DNA of 64,000 nucleotides, from the NCBI GenBank assembly GCA_947626135.1, contig CANQQZ010000005.1:62001-126000 (forward strand), given 5' to 3'. The notes under the pieces were generated by a model. The model saw nothing but the letters and a program-made list of their open reading frames with translations, was not told where the DNA came from and did not search any database. The position numbers were made by a program, and so were the translations under genes. The stretch comes from an uncultured Clostridia bacterium. GTDB taxonomy: Bacteria; Bacillota; Clostridia; UBA1381. Positions 28,695-37,081 of the stretch are shown piece by piece (within the stretch, counting starts at the first letter, position 1; each line of letters starts with the position of its first letter).

Positions 28695-28925
28695 ATGAAA
28701 ACATTTGAATTGCTTTTAAACTCGATTAACGATGTTAAGGAATTCGTAAACGTTGTAAGTAAGTACGACTTTGATGTAGATCTTACATCGGGAAGATACG
28801 TTGTTGACGCTAAGTCAATTATGGGTATCTTTAGCCTTGATCTCGGCAAGCCGATAAAGGTTGAGGTTCACTCTGACGATTGCGACAAGTTCCTTGCGGA
28901 AATTGACAGCTTTATAGTAAAATAA
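28695..28925 (+). CDS. HPr-like protein lacking the phosphoryl-carrier histidine
   Basis: A 76-residue protein with the HPr fold pattern. The segment AKSIMGIFSLDLGKPI corresponds to the helix around Ser46 of HPr, and Ser41 here matches that regulatory serine. The expected His15 region (GxHARPA in true HPr) is replaced by DVKEFVNVVSKYD and has no histidine, so it cannot carry phosphate in the PTS relay. It therefore recalls Crh of Bacillus, which also lacks His15 and keeps Ser46. Proteins of this kind are widespread in Clostridia. AGGAGGT precedes the ATG at nine bases. It is monocistronic between a strong promoter and a terminator. Whether the serine is phosphorylated is not known. Confidence 0.88.
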   Translation: MKTFELLLNSINDVKEFVNVVSKYDFDVDLTSGRYVVDAKSIMGIFSLDLGKPIKVEVHSDDCDKFLAEIDSFIVK

Positions 28926-28937
28926 TTTTACCGAAAA

Positions 28938-28967
28938 ATGACCGCCCGAAGGGCGGTTATTTTTTTG
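28938..28967 (+). terminator. Intrinsic terminator of the HPr-like gene
   Basis: Stem ACCGCCC/GGGCGGT with a GAA loop, followed by TTATTTTTTT. It begins about 13 bases after the stop codon. Confidence 0.9.
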
Positions 28968-29012
28968 GCAAAAAAAACGCGACGCGCGCGGTATAAAATC
29001 TTACTTTAACGG

Positions 29013-29025
29013 TGTAGGACCTACA
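29013..29025. promoter_or_regulatory. Palindrome upstream of the sigma factor gene
   Basis: TGTAGG-A-CCTACA is a perfect inverted repeat with a one-base centre, 21 bases before the sigma factor start codon. Its position within the probable promoter region suggests an operator or an autoregulated promoter element. No standard -35/-10 pair is obvious nearby. Confidence 0.45.
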
Positions 29026-29045
29026 ATAATGAAAAGGAGATTGCC

Positions 29046-29603
29046 ATGAATGACAAAGACATAATCGAGCTTTATCTTAACCGCGACGAATGTGCGGTTG
29101 ATGAAACGGCGCTGAAATACGGACGGCTGATACGGTCAATAGCGATGAATATCCTCGGGAGCGCAAGCGATGCGGAGGAGTGCGTAAACGATGTGTATCT
29201 TGCGGCGTGGAATACGGTACCGTGCAAAAAAATAGATAATCTCGCGGCGTTTCTGGGGCGGCTTTCGCGGAATATAGCGGTCAACAAAGCCGAGTATAAC
29301 AGCGCGAAAAAGAGGAGCGGCGGATTTTCGAAAACGCTTGATGAGCTTGCCGGGATATTGCCCGGCGGCGAGACGCCCGAATCACACTGCGCCGCGGCGG
29401 AGCTTGGCGGATACATAGGCGGTTATCTTGCCGGAATAAGCCGCCGGAAGCGCGTTGTGTTTGTGCGGCGGTACTGGTACTGCGATGAAATAAAGGAAAT
29501 TGCGGAACGGTACGGTTATTCGGAGAGCAAGGTAAAGTCCATGCTTATGAGAACAAGAAACGGATTAAAAAAATATCTGATAGGGAAGGGTGTTGAATTA
29601 TGA
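29046..29603 (+). CDS. ECF-like sigma-70 family RNA polymerase sigma factor
   Basis: Small alternative sigma factor of 185 residues. Region 2 is seen in YGRLIRSIAMNILGSASDAEECVNDVYLAAWNTVP, where the DAEE/CVNDVYLAAW segment binds core polymerase and melts the -10. Region 4, a helix-turn-helix, lies at EIKEIAERYGYSESKVKSMLMRTRNGLKKYL. No region 1 or 3 is present, as in ECF factors. AAAAGGAG precedes the ATG. The gene overlaps the next one by ATGA, the usual coupling of a sigma factor and its membrane anti-sigma partner. The regulon is unknown; the palindrome upstream may reflect autoregulation. Confidence 0.9.
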   Translation: MNDKDIIELYLNRDECAVDETALKYGRLIRSIAMNILGSASDAEECVNDVYLAAWNTVPCKKIDNLAAFLGRLSRNIAVNKAEYNSAKKRSGGFSKTLDELAGILPGGETPESHCAAAELGGYIGGYLAGISRRKRVVFVRRYWYCDEIKEIAERYGYSESKVKSMLMRTRNGLKKYLIGKGVEL

Positions 29604-30319
29604 ACAGACATGATTTATTTAACGCGGTCGGGGAAATCTCCGGCGATATTATAGCGGAAGCGGGGGAGAGACATCGCGCGCGGCGCGTAAGCCCGATAAA
29701 AATAACGGCAATTGCGGCGGCGCTGACAATAGCGTTCGGGATTACGGCGTTTGCGGCGGTGATGGTCGTAAGCCGCTCGAGCCATTCGTCGAATATCCCC
29801 GATTATTACGATTTGCCGACTGCCGAGACGCTGAAAAATGACGTTGGTATAGCTCCGTCGTTCCCGGAGGAATTTCAGAACGGCTATAGATTTAAGAGCG
29901 GACATATTACGTACAGCGAGGACGCGAACGGAGAAACGGTTGAAAGCTATAAGGGAATTGACTGTGTGTACGAAAAGGACGGCGATGAAATAAGCGTATT
30001 TGCCGACGCGGCAAAAGCCGGAGTCGGTATGGACGACTGTGAAACGGCGGAGGTTTATAACGGCGCGGAGATTAAGTATATTGAATATATGAATAAGCTT
30101 GTTCCGCCCGATTATGAAATGACCGATCGTGATAAAAAGGACGAGGAAAGCGGCGCGATAGTGTTCAGCTACGGCAGTCCGGAGGTGAAGATATCACGTA
30201 TGCAAAGCATAGGCTTTGAATACGGCGGCTTGAACTATTCAATCAGCGCCGCCGACAGTCCTCTTACAAGGGAGGACTTGGTACAGACAGCAAAGGAAAT
30301 TATTGATATGCAAATATAA
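29600..30319 (+). CDS. Putative membrane anti-sigma factor / sensor
   Basis: A 239-residue single-pass membrane protein translationally coupled to the sigma factor. The N-terminal cytoplasmic part (about 35 residues, basic HRARRVSPIK) could hold the sigma factor. A membrane helix spans about residues 35-57 (ITAIAAALTIAFGITAFAAVMVV). The outer domain of about 180 residues is rich in Asp, Glu and Tyr, with no zinc-binding HxxxCxxC motif, so this is not a ZAS-type anti-sigma factor. The partner role is inferred from the overlap and topology only. The signal sensed by the outer domain is unknown. A convergent terminator follows. Confidence 0.72.
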   Translation: MNRHDLFNAVGEISGDIIAEAGERHRARRVSPIKITAIAAALTIAFGITAFAAVMVVSRSSHSSNIPDYYDLPTAETLKNDVGIAPSFPEEFQNGYRFKSGHITYSEDANGETVESYKGIDCVYEKDGDEISVFADAAKAGVGMDDCETAEVYNGAEIKYIEYMNKLVPPDYEMTDRDKKDEESGAIVFSYGSPEVKISRMQSIGFEYGGLNYSISAADSPLTREDLVQTAKEIIDMQI

Positions 30320-30324
30320 ATACA

Positions 30325-30354
30325 GCCCGCGGTGCAGCTTGACCGCGGGCGTTT
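30325..30354. terminator. Terminator between anti-sigma gene and ylqF
   Basis: A 9-bp GC-rich stem (GCCCGCGGT/ACCGCGGGC) with an 8-base loop, followed by GTTTT on the plus strand. The two flanking genes converge here. Confidence 0.8.
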
Positions 30355-30359
30355 TGCCG

Positions 30360-31232
30360 TCAGGCTTCCGCAGCCTCTGCCATGTCGGGTGATTCCAAAG
30401 TTATTTTGCCTATTTTTGCCGCCCGAAGCTCGTCTATAACAAGGTTCGCGGCGCGCTCAAAATCTATTTCTCCGCCCGATATCACACAGCCGCGTTTACG
30501 GCCTATTTTTTCAAGTATTTCATATCCCTTGAGCCCGTCCGTGCTGTCGAGCTTGTAACGCGCGCAAAGCAAGGCGGGATATGCGGAAGCGAGATAATCG
30601 CATAGGTCGTATGCGAGAAGCTCGATATTTATAACCTCGTCCCTGATCGCGCCGGTAAACGCAAGACGCTTTGCCGCGTCCTGATCATCAAATTTAGGCG
30701 GCAAAAGTCCGGGCGTGTCCAGCAGCTCCGCATCCGAGCGCAGACGTATCCATTGCTCGCCTCGGGTAACGCCCGGACGGTCGCCTGTTTTGGCGCCCGC
30801 GCGTCCCGCGAGACGGTTTATAAGACTTGATTTGCCGACATTCGGAATCCCGACCATCATTATACGCAGAGTCCTGTTTCTGCCGCGCTCCTTGTCGCGG
30901 TCAAGCTTGTCCTGTATCAGCGCCCGAGCCCGCGGGATCAAATCGTTAATTCCTTTGCCTGCCGCGCAGCTTATCGGGATTACGGTAAGATCGCGCCCTT
31001 TGTACCAGTTAACCCATTCGTATGTTTTTTTATCATCGGCAAGGTCGGATTTGTTCATTACCAGAAGTCTGGGCTTGTTTTTTATAATGTCATCGAAATT
31101 TTTGTTCCTGCCCGAGTATGGTACGCGCGCGTCAAGTATTTCGACTACGACGTCAATCATTTTCAGATTTTTTTCAATCATTCTGCGCGTTTTCGCCATA
31201 TGTCCGGGGAACCATTGTACGTTATTCTGCAT
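30360..31232 (-). CDS. ylqF: Ribosome biogenesis GTPase YlqF (RbgA)
   Basis: Circularly permuted GTPase needed for late assembly of the 50S ribosomal subunit. The N-terminus VQWFPGHMAKTRRMIEKNLK is typical. The G motifs appear in permuted order: NKSD (G4) near residue 60, then GIPNVGKSSLINRL (G1) near residue 128, then DTPGLLPP (G3) near residue 172. The C-terminal helical domain binds RNA. GGAGATG stands before the ATG. Length of 290 residues is normal. Single gene, divergent from yebC. Confidence 0.96.
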   Translation of the reverse strand: MQNNVQWFPGHMAKTRRMIEKNLKMIDVVVEILDARVPYSGRNKNFDDIIKNKPRLLVMNKSDLADDKKTYEWVNWYKGRDLTVIPISCAAGKGINDLIPRARALIQDKLDRDKERGRNRTLRIMMVGIPNVGKSSLINRLAGRAGAKTGDRPGVTRGEQWIRLRSDAELLDTPGLLPPKFDDQDAAKRLAFTGAIRDEVINIELLAYDLCDYLASAYPALLCARYKLDSTDGLKGYEILEKIGRKRGCVISGGEIDFERAANLVIDELRAAKIGKITLESPDMAEAAEA

Positions 31233-31385
31233 AATACATCTCCGTTACAAATAAGTTTTTTTATAGTTTAACACATTTTTGGGCGAATTTCAACACAAAC
31301 CGCTGTTAAGAAGCGCATATACCGCCGAAAATAAACGGCTGCGGCTTAAGAGCGCCAAAAGACTAAAAGAATGTAAATAAAACGC

Positions 31386-31414
31386 TTGAAAAATAGAAAT
31401 GATTGTGTTAAAAT
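31386..31414 (+). promoter_or_regulatory. Promoter of yebC
   Basis: TTGAAA (31386-31391) and TAAAAT (31409-31414), separated by 17 bases, about 43 bases before the start codon. Confidence 0.75.
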
Positions 31415-31456
31415 GGTCTAGAAATGAATTTACAATGAATTTTAGGAGGTCATTTA

Positions 31457-32194
31457 ATGTCAGGACATTCAAAATGGAGCACCATTAAACGTAAAAAGGG
31501 TGCAAATGACGCTCAAAGAGCTAAAATATTCACAAAAATCGCAAGGGAGATAACAGTCGCGGTAAAAGCGGGCGGTCCGGATCCGGATAACAACGCAAGT
31601 CTTAAGGATGTTATCGCGAAGGCTCGCGCGAACAATATGCCTAACGATAATATTAACCGTACAATAAAAAAGGCAGCCGGAGATAACGATACCGCAAATT
31701 ATGAGAGCATCACATATGAGGGCTACGGTCCGAGCGGTGTGGCGGTTATTGTAAACACGCTTACGGATAACCGAAACCGCACGGCTGCGGATGTTCGTCA
31801 CGCGTTTGATAAGGCGGGCGGAAACATGGGGCAGAACGGCTGCGTAAGCTTTATGTTCGACGAAAAGGGCGTAATTGTAATTGAGGATGAGGACGAAGAG
31901 CTTGATGAGGAGGAGGTAATAATGGACGCTCTCGAAGCGGGGGCGGATGATGTTGACGCGGACGGCGGTATTTATGAGATTACCGTTGCGCCGAATGATT
32001 TCACGGCGGCTAGAGAGGCGCTCGAGAAAAAATACACCTTCTCTTCGGCTGAGATCAGAATGGTGCCTCAGTCAATGACGGAGCTTATGAATGAGGATGA
32101 CATAAAGAACATGAATCGTATGCTCGATATGCTTGAGGATAACGACGACGTTCAGGATGTGTATCACAACTGGGATATGTCGGACGAGGATTGA
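31457..32194 (+). CDS. yebC: YebC/PmpR family DNA-binding/translation factor
   Basis: Conserved 245-residue cytoplasmic protein. It begins MSGHSKWSTIKRKKGANDAQR, the signature of the family, and continues FTKIAREITVAVKAGGPDP and ARANNMPNDNI. The acidic insertion EDEDEELDEEEV in the middle is usual. Members have been described as transcriptional regulators and, more recently, as factors that relieve ribosome stalling at difficult peptides. AGGAGGT precedes the ATG at good spacing. Single gene bounded by a promoter and a palindromic terminator. Confidence 0.96.
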   Translation: MSGHSKWSTIKRKKGANDAQRAKIFTKIAREITVAVKAGGPDPDNNASLKDVIAKARANNMPNDNINRTIKKAAGDNDTANYESITYEGYGPSGVAVIVNTLTDNRNRTAADVRHAFDKAGGNMGQNGCVSFMFDEKGVIVIEDEDEELDEEEVIMDALEAGADDVDADGGIYEITVAPNDFTAAREALEKKYTFSSAEIRMVPQSMTELMNEDDIKNMNRMLDMLEDNDDVQDVYHNWDMSDED

Positions 32195-32202
32195 TTTGTG
32201 AT

Positions 32203-32240
32203 ATACAAAAAAAGCAGTCTTAAGACTGCTTTTTTTGTAT
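32203..32240. terminator. Perfect 38-bp palindromic bidirectional terminator
   Basis: The 38 bases form an uninterrupted palindrome with arms ATACAAAAAAAGCAGTCTT, giving A and T runs of seven on both sides. It ends yebC on the plus strand and the convergent stalk-domain gene on the minus strand. Confidence 0.93.
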
Positions 32241-32249
32241 GCATTTGTT

Positions 32250-33626
32250 TTACAGGCTGCTTAGAATATCAATCAGGTCAACAGCGTTTTCGGGAATCTG
32301 CGGCTCGGTTATATTATCGAGCTTTTGCGATGTCTCCGACAGCTCCAGATTTAATGAAACAGCGTTATCGCCCGTTTTAAACGAAACAGTGCCTTCGGAC
32401 TTTTCGGTTTTTCCGTCATATGATGACGTTACGTCGATATTGAAATCTAACATAGATTTAATCTGCTCAACCACATCATTTAATTCGTCCTCGGAATACT
32501 CCGGCAATATATCATAAATCAATCTGACATAATTATCTGTTGTTATTTTAACGCTTGCCGTATAGCCGCCGTTTTCCGTCTCCGTTACGGTGATGAATTT
32601 GTCTATAAACGCATATGCTGACACGAGCGCTTTTGCCGCTTTTAAATCGGCTGATGTCGGCTCGCCGCCCGGTATTGCCGTTGATAATATCTGCTCCATA
32701 TCCGGAGTATGGTTCGTCGGATCGGTCAAATCGGCGATGAACTGTTCCTGTATATTTTCCGGCATACCCGATTTTGCCAAAAGCTCCTTAAAATCCAGCT
32801 TGTACCAGCTATCGGACGGGATAAGCTTTGCCGCCGCGTCAAACGCGGGAGACGCGGGGTCGATTTTGATTTTATCAAGCGCGTCGGTCTTTATGTATAT
32901 CACGCCGTCCGCGATAATTATTTCCGCGTTTGCGTCCTTAGCGGTTATCTGTCCGCCCGGGATAAGCGTCATATCAGCAGCTGCCTTTATGCCGAGCGCG
33001 TTTTCGCCGACGGTTGTGTCGGCGGACAGGTCAAGGTCGAGCGAAAAACTGTTCGGGTGCTCCTCCGGAGCGGTAGCGTTTGCAGAGTCCGATTTGAAAT
33101 TAAGCTTTATATCCGCCTTAGAGCTGTTCACGTCAGGCTTGCCCAATTCAATAAGCTTTGACAGATTCGGCGTCTTTTCGGCAAGCTCATCAGAGAGAGC
33201 GGCGGTATCAAGTATGCATACCGTGCCGTTCTCCCAGCCTACCCTCATGCCGAGTGCCTCGCTCAAAAACCGCACCGGCACAAGCGTGTGACCGTCCTCG
33301 ACGATCATCGGTACGTCCATTGTTATCTGCGACTGTGCGCCGTTATTGTCTATATAAATCGTGTCGTCAAGCAGAGTAAACGTGATTGTTACGCCGTCCT
33401 TTGACGCCGTTACAAGCTTGTTTGCATCGTCGTAATCCACCGATGCGCCCATGCTTTCCAGAACGTCTCTGAATGGCAGCATTACGCGTCCGTCCACATT
33501 TTTCGGCGCGGTTTGGCAGTCTATGTATTCGCCGTTGTAGTCAATCCTTACGTCATTGTCCGCAAGCGCCGTAACGCCGGTGAACATCATTGCCGCGGAC
33601 AGCGCGGCAGCGATTATTTTTTTCAT
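32250..33626 (-). CDS. Secreted protein with copper-amine-oxidase-N (stalk) domain
   Basis: A 458-residue exported protein. The signal peptide (1-22) is followed by a stalk-type domain (about 25-140) with GRVMLPFRDVLESMGASVDYDD and HTLVPVRFLSEALGMRVGWENGTV, the pattern of the copper amine oxidase N-terminal domain common in Clostridia. The rest (about 150-458) is acidic, beta-rich and resembles LppX/LolA-like lipid-carrier or DUF-type domains only vaguely. No enzyme motif and no anchor are visible. AAGGAGG precedes the ATG, and only 23 bases separate it from the kinase gene upstream, so the two may share an mRNA. The stalk domain is a structural or wall-binding module; no oxidase activity is implied. 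Confidence 0.85.
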   Translation of the reverse strand: MKKIIAAALSAAMMFTGVTALADNDVRIDYNGEYIDCQTAPKNVDGRVMLPFRDVLESMGASVDYDDANKLVTASKDGVTITFTLLDDTIYIDNNGAQSQITMDVPMIVEDGHTLVPVRFLSEALGMRVGWENGTVCILDTAALSDELAEKTPNLSKLIELGKPDVNSSKADIKLNFKSDSANATAPEEHPNSFSLDLDLSADTTVGENALGIKAAADMTLIPGGQITAKDANAEIIIADGVIYIKTDALDKIKIDPASPAFDAAAKLIPSDSWYKLDFKELLAKSGMPENIQEQFIADLTDPTNHTPDMEQILSTAIPGGEPTSADLKAAKALVSAYAFIDKFITVTETENGGYTASVKITTDNYVRLIYDILPEYSEDELNDVVEQIKSMLDFNIDVTSSYDGKTEKSEGTVSFKTGDNAVSLNLELSETSQKLDNITEPQIPENAVDLIDILSSL

Positions 33627-33649
33627 GATTATGTCCTCCTTGATTTGTG

Positions 33650-35236
33650 TTATTTAAGATTCTCCACAGCTGCGCGTTCAATCGCGAAGCCGGATTTATA
33701 CGTTTTTATGAACTTGTTAAATCCGTCGACCTCAGCCGCGTCTGGATCTATGCAGCTGCCCTCGTTGCCGGCGAATACATTGTTCAGGAGAAAATCCTCG
33801 AGCGTTTCAAGCCCTGTTTTCTTGATCATGTACGCGGCAAGAAGCGCCATGCCCCACGGACCGCCCTCGCCTGCCGTCGCCATGATAGATACCGGCGCGC
33901 CGATTGCCGCCGCGCTGAGCTTTTGCCCGACCACGGGAGTTTTGTACAGACCGCCGTGACCGAACATCTTGTCGATTTTAACGCCCTCGTCCTTTGTCAT
34001 AATATCAAGTCCTATCTTGAGCGTCGCGAGCGCCGAATATAGATTCACGCGCGCGAAATTCGCAAACGAGAATTTATTTTCGGGTGTGCGCGCGATAAGA
34101 GGACGTCCTTCGTCAAAGCCGGTAACGGGTTCGCCGGAAAAATAGTTGTATGCCAAAAGACCGCCGCAGTCCGGATCGCCCTTTGCCGCTTCGTTATAAA
34201 ATATGTCGTAAAGCTTCGGCATACTGATTTCAATACCCGCCGCCGCGCTGAATTCCTTTAAAACATTTACCCACGCGTTAATATCGGATGTGCAGTTATT
34301 GCAGTGAACCATTCCGACAAGCTTGCCCGACGGTGTGGTAACAAGGTCGATCTCGGGATAAACCTTCGATAATTCCTTTTCAAGCACCACCATTGCAAAG
34401 ACCGACGTGCCCGCGCTGATATTTCCGGTGCGCTCCTTAACGGAATTTGTCGCCGTCATGCCTGTGCCCGCGTCGCCCTCGGGCGGACATACGGGGATCC
34501 CGGGCGCCAAATCACCGTCTGGGTCTATAAACGCGGCGCCCTCGGCTGTCAGCTCGCCCGCTGCTTCGCCCGCGAGCAAAACGGACGGGAGAATATTGCG
34601 CAGCTTTAACGAATATCCCTTTGACGCGGAAAGACTGTCGAATTTCTGTATCATGCCCTCGTCGTAATCCTTTCTTTCCGTATCAATCGGGAACATTCCC
34701 GACGCCTCGCCGATGCCGAGCACATTTTTGCCGGTCAGGCGGCGGTGTATGTATCCCGCGAGCGTAGTAAGCGTGTCGATCCGCATAACGTGCTCCTCGC
34801 GGTTTATCATAGCCTGATACAGATGTGCGATGCTCCATCGCTGAGGTATATTGTAATTAAAAAGCGCTGTCAGCTCCTCCGCTGCTGGACCCGTTATTGT
34901 ATTGCGCCATGTGCGGAACGGAGTGAGAAGATTCCCGTCCTTATCAAACGGCATGTAGCCGTGCATCATAGCAGATACGCCGATAGCCGCGAGATTTTTC
35001 AATACGGCACCGTATTTTTCCCTTACGTCGTTTTTAAGCTGCCTGTAGCAGTCCTGCAAGCCTGCGGTGATATCATCGAGAGTATAAGTCCATATGCCGT
35101 TTTCAAGACGATTTTCCCAATCGTGCGAGCCCTGCGCTATCGGAGCGAAATCGCTGCCGATGAGCACGGCTTTAATGCGCGTTGAGCCGAACTCTATACC
35201 GAGCACCGCGCTGCCGCTTTCTATAAATTCCTTCAT
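33650..35236 (-). CDS. FGGY-family carbohydrate kinase (possibly L-ribulokinase-like)
   Basis: Cytoplasmic sugar kinase of 528 residues. The N-terminal phosphate-binding loop reads [18 protein letters not shown] substrate segment [14 protein letters not shown] and the C-terminal ATPase segment ([42 protein letters not shown]) follow. The length and N-terminus fit the group of FGGY kinases often annotated as xylulokinase and, in gut bacteria, linked to L-arabinose use as L-ribulokinase. The exact sugar cannot be told by eye. The gene is divergent from the GH4 enzyme, with an inverted repeat over its own -35 box, which supports shared control by the same sugar. Confidence 0.85.
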   Translation of the reverse strand: MKEFIESGSAVLGIEFGSTRIKAVLIGSDFAPIAQGSHDWENRLENGIWTYTLDDITAGLQDCYRQLKNDVREKYGAVLKNLAAIGVSAMMHGYMPFDKDGNLLTPFRTWRNTITGPAAEELTALFNYNIPQRWSIAHLYQAMINREEHVMRIDTLTTLAGYIHRRLTGKNVLGIGEASGMFPIDTERKDYDEGMIQKFDSLSASKGYSLKLRNILPSVLLAGEAAGELTAEGAAFIDPDGDLAPGIPVCPPEGDAGTGMTATNSVKERTGNISAGTSVFAMVVLEKELSKVYPEIDLVTTPSGKLVGMVHCNNCTSDINAWVNVLKEFSAAAGIEISMPKLYDIFYNEAAKGDPDCGGLLAYNYFSGEPVTGFDEGRPLIARTPENKFSFANFARVNLYSALATLKIGLDIMTKDEGVKIDKMFGHGGLYKTPVVGQKLSAAAIGAPVSIMATAGEGGPWGMALLAAYMIKKTGLETLEDFLLNNVFAGNEGSCIDPDAAEVDGFNKFIKTYKSGFAIERAAVENLK

Positions 35237-35271
35237 GTCGGTTTACCTCCGTAATTAATTATATTATCTAT

Positions 35272-35359
35272 ATTTTACATTAAATCCGAACGTTTTTCAA
35301 TAGGGAATTGAAATTAATCCGCCGCCGCACTTGAAAAGCTCGGTAAAATATGGTATCAT
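35272..35359. promoter_or_regulatory. Divergent promoters with a shared inverted repeat
   Basis: Minus strand: TTGAAA (35300-35295) and TAAAAT (35277-35272), 17-base spacer, for the kinase. Plus strand: TTGAAA (35331-35336) and TATCAT (35354-35359), 17-base spacer with TG before the -10, for the GH4 gene. TTTCAAT-AGGGA-ATTGAAA (35295-35313) is an inverted repeat that overlaps the kinase -35, and so could be a repressor operator. The regulator is not in the window as far as can be seen. Confidence 0.65.
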
Positions 35360-35389
35360 ATCAATAAATATAACTTGGAGGAAACGTAT

Positions 35390-36763
35390 ATGAAATTCAA
35401 CGGAACAAAATATGAGGATATACATATCGCTTACATCGGCGGAGGCTCGCGCGGATGGGCGTGGGGACTGATGGGCGACCTTGCCGCCGAGAAGGATATT
35501 TCGGGAGAGGTGCGGCTTTACGATATCGACAAGGACGCGGCTAAAAAGAACGAGGTTATCGGCAACCGCACGGGATCCGCATGGAAATACAGGGCTGCCG
35601 ATACGCTTGAAGAGGCGCTCACCGGCGCGGATTTTGTGGTAATATCCATCCTTCCGGGTACGTTTGATGAAATGGAAAGCGATGTTCACGCGCCGGAAAA
35701 ATACGGGATTTATCAATCCGTAGGCGACACGGCGGGACCGGGCGGTCTGATACGTGCGCTCAGAACAGTGCCGATGTTCGAGGAGTTTGCGCGGGGCGTC
35801 AAAAAATACTGCCCCGGCGCGTGGGTCATAAACTACACCAATCCCATGACGGTATGCGTCAGAACGCTGTATAAGACGTTTCCGCAAATAAAGGCGTTCG
35901 GCTGCTGCCACGAGGTGTTCGGAACGCAGAAGCTTTTGGTGAAGGTTTTAAATGATATTAAGGGCATTGACGGCGTTGACCGCGCGGAGATAAAGGTGAA
36001 CGTTGTGGGCGTGAACCACTTCACATGGCTGACGTCGGCGAAATATAAGAATATTGATTTATTCCCGCTATATCGTGAATTCGCCGGGAAGTACAAGGAT
36101 GTTGGATTCGCCGAGAAGGTCGATGATAACTGGATGAACAACTCATTCACAAGCGATGAAATGGTGAAGCTTGATTTATTCCTCAGGTACGGATATATCG
36201 CCGCGGCGGGCGACAGACACCTGGCGGAATTTTGCCCGGGCAAGTGGTATCTGAAGAATCCGGAAACGGTAAAGCGGTGGCATTTCGGCCTGACCTCGGT
36301 CGCATGGCGCAAGGAGGATTTGAAAAAGCGTCTTGAGCGCAGCGAGCGGCTCTACAGCGGCGAGGAAAAGTTTGAGTTGAAGCCGTCCGGCGAGGAGGGC
36401 GTAAAGCAAATACGCGCTCTTTTGGGTTTGGAGGAGCTGGTAACAAACGTTAATATCCCGAACTGCGGTCAGATCCCGAATTTGCCGCTTGGAGCGGTGG
36501 TCGAAACGAACGCGGTGTTCCGTGCCGATTCCGTCACGCCGGTGATGGCGGGAAATATACCGGAGGAAATATATCCGCTTGTAAGCCGTGTTTTGGGCGA
36601 GCAGGAGATGATTGCGTCGGCGGCAAACAAACGTGATTTGGATATGGCGTTCGAGGCGTTCATAACGGACCCGAATGTTGAGCTTGATTTTGACGACGCA
36701 AAAAAGCTGTTCGGCGAAATGATAGAGAATACGAAGAAATATTTGACGGAATACGGTGTGTGA
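35390..36763 (+). CDS. GH4 glycosidase, alpha-galacturonidase/alpha-glucuronidase type
   Basis: NAD- and metal-dependent GH4 enzyme of 457 residues, cytoplasmic, hydrolysing glycosides by an oxidation-elimination route. The N-terminal NAD-binding loop reads IAYIGGGSRGW. The metal-binding motif at about 173-176 is CHEV in AFGCCHEVFGTQ, which in GH4 marks uronic-acid-acting members such as LplD of Bacillus and TM0752 of Thermotoga. NYTNPMTV and NVVGVNHFTW supply further active-site residues. The ATG at 35390 follows TTGGAGGAAA. The likely substrate is an oligo-galacturonide from pectin; alpha-glucuronides are the main alternative. No transporter lies next to it. Confidence 0.9.
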   Translation: MKFNGTKYEDIHIAYIGGGSRGWAWGLMGDLAAEKDISGEVRLYDIDKDAAKKNEVIGNRTGSAWKYRAADTLEEALTGADFVVISILPGTFDEMESDVHAPEKYGIYQSVGDTAGPGGLIRALRTVPMFEEFARGVKKYCPGAWVINYTNPMTVCVRTLYKTFPQIKAFGCCHEVFGTQKLLVKVLNDIKGIDGVDRAEIKVNVVGVNHFTWLTSAKYKNIDLFPLYREFAGKYKDVGFAEKVDDNWMNNSFTSDEMVKLDLFLRYGYIAAAGDRHLAEFCPGKWYLKNPETVKRWHFGLTSVAWRKEDLKKRLERSERLYSGEEKFELKPSGEEGVKQIRALLGLEELVTNVNIPNCGQIPNLPLGAVVETNAVFRADSVTPVMAGNIPEEIYPLVSRVLGEQEMIASAANKRDLDMAFEAFITDPNVELDFDDAKKLFGEMIENTKKYLTEYGV

Positions 36764-37053
36764 CATAAGCGGCGGAGGGATATTCGAGTCCTTGCCTCCG
36801 GAGCATCATATCAAATTTCACACCGTTTGCGCGGACATATCCGGATCCGGCAGGCAGTAAAATATATAGTTTAAGAGGATATAAAAAGATAGAGTATATT
36901 TACAGTGACGGGGCTTTAACGGCGAAGATGCGCGGCAGGAGTTGACTCGAATCCCGAAGGCGTATAAGGAATTTCTTGTACAAATAAGCAGACAGGCTTT
37001 TTCCCCGAACGCGAAAATTTTATAGGTGAGGTCCAATTTTAATCCGGAAACAG
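36764..37053. other. Intergenic region without a recognised gene
   Basis: About 290 bases between the GH4 gene and the blaR terminator. A short inverted repeat (CGGAGG 36773-36778, CCTCCG 36795-36800) just after the GH4 stop may be a weak terminator; no T-run follows. The only open frame (minus strand, 36818-37036) lacks a ribosome binding site and any family pattern. Nothing else is supported. Confidence 0.6.
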
Positions 37054-37081
37054 AAAAAAAGCGGCATGTGCCGCTTTTTTT
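37054..37081 (-). terminator. Terminator of the blaI-blaR1-type operon
   Basis: AAAAAAAGCGGCA and its complement form a 13-bp stem around TG with seven A and seven T at the edges. The minus-strand stop codon of the BlaR1-like gene is at its edge. Confidence 0.9.

Noticed and set aside
32250-33626. Copper amine oxidase enzyme
   Set aside because: Only the N-terminal stalk-type domain is present; there is no catalytic domain with topaquinone and copper-ligand motifs.
36818-37036. Possible small gene on the minus strand in the GH4/blaR intergenic region
   Set aside because: No ribosome binding site, no conserved pattern, and it lies downstream of the blaR terminator.
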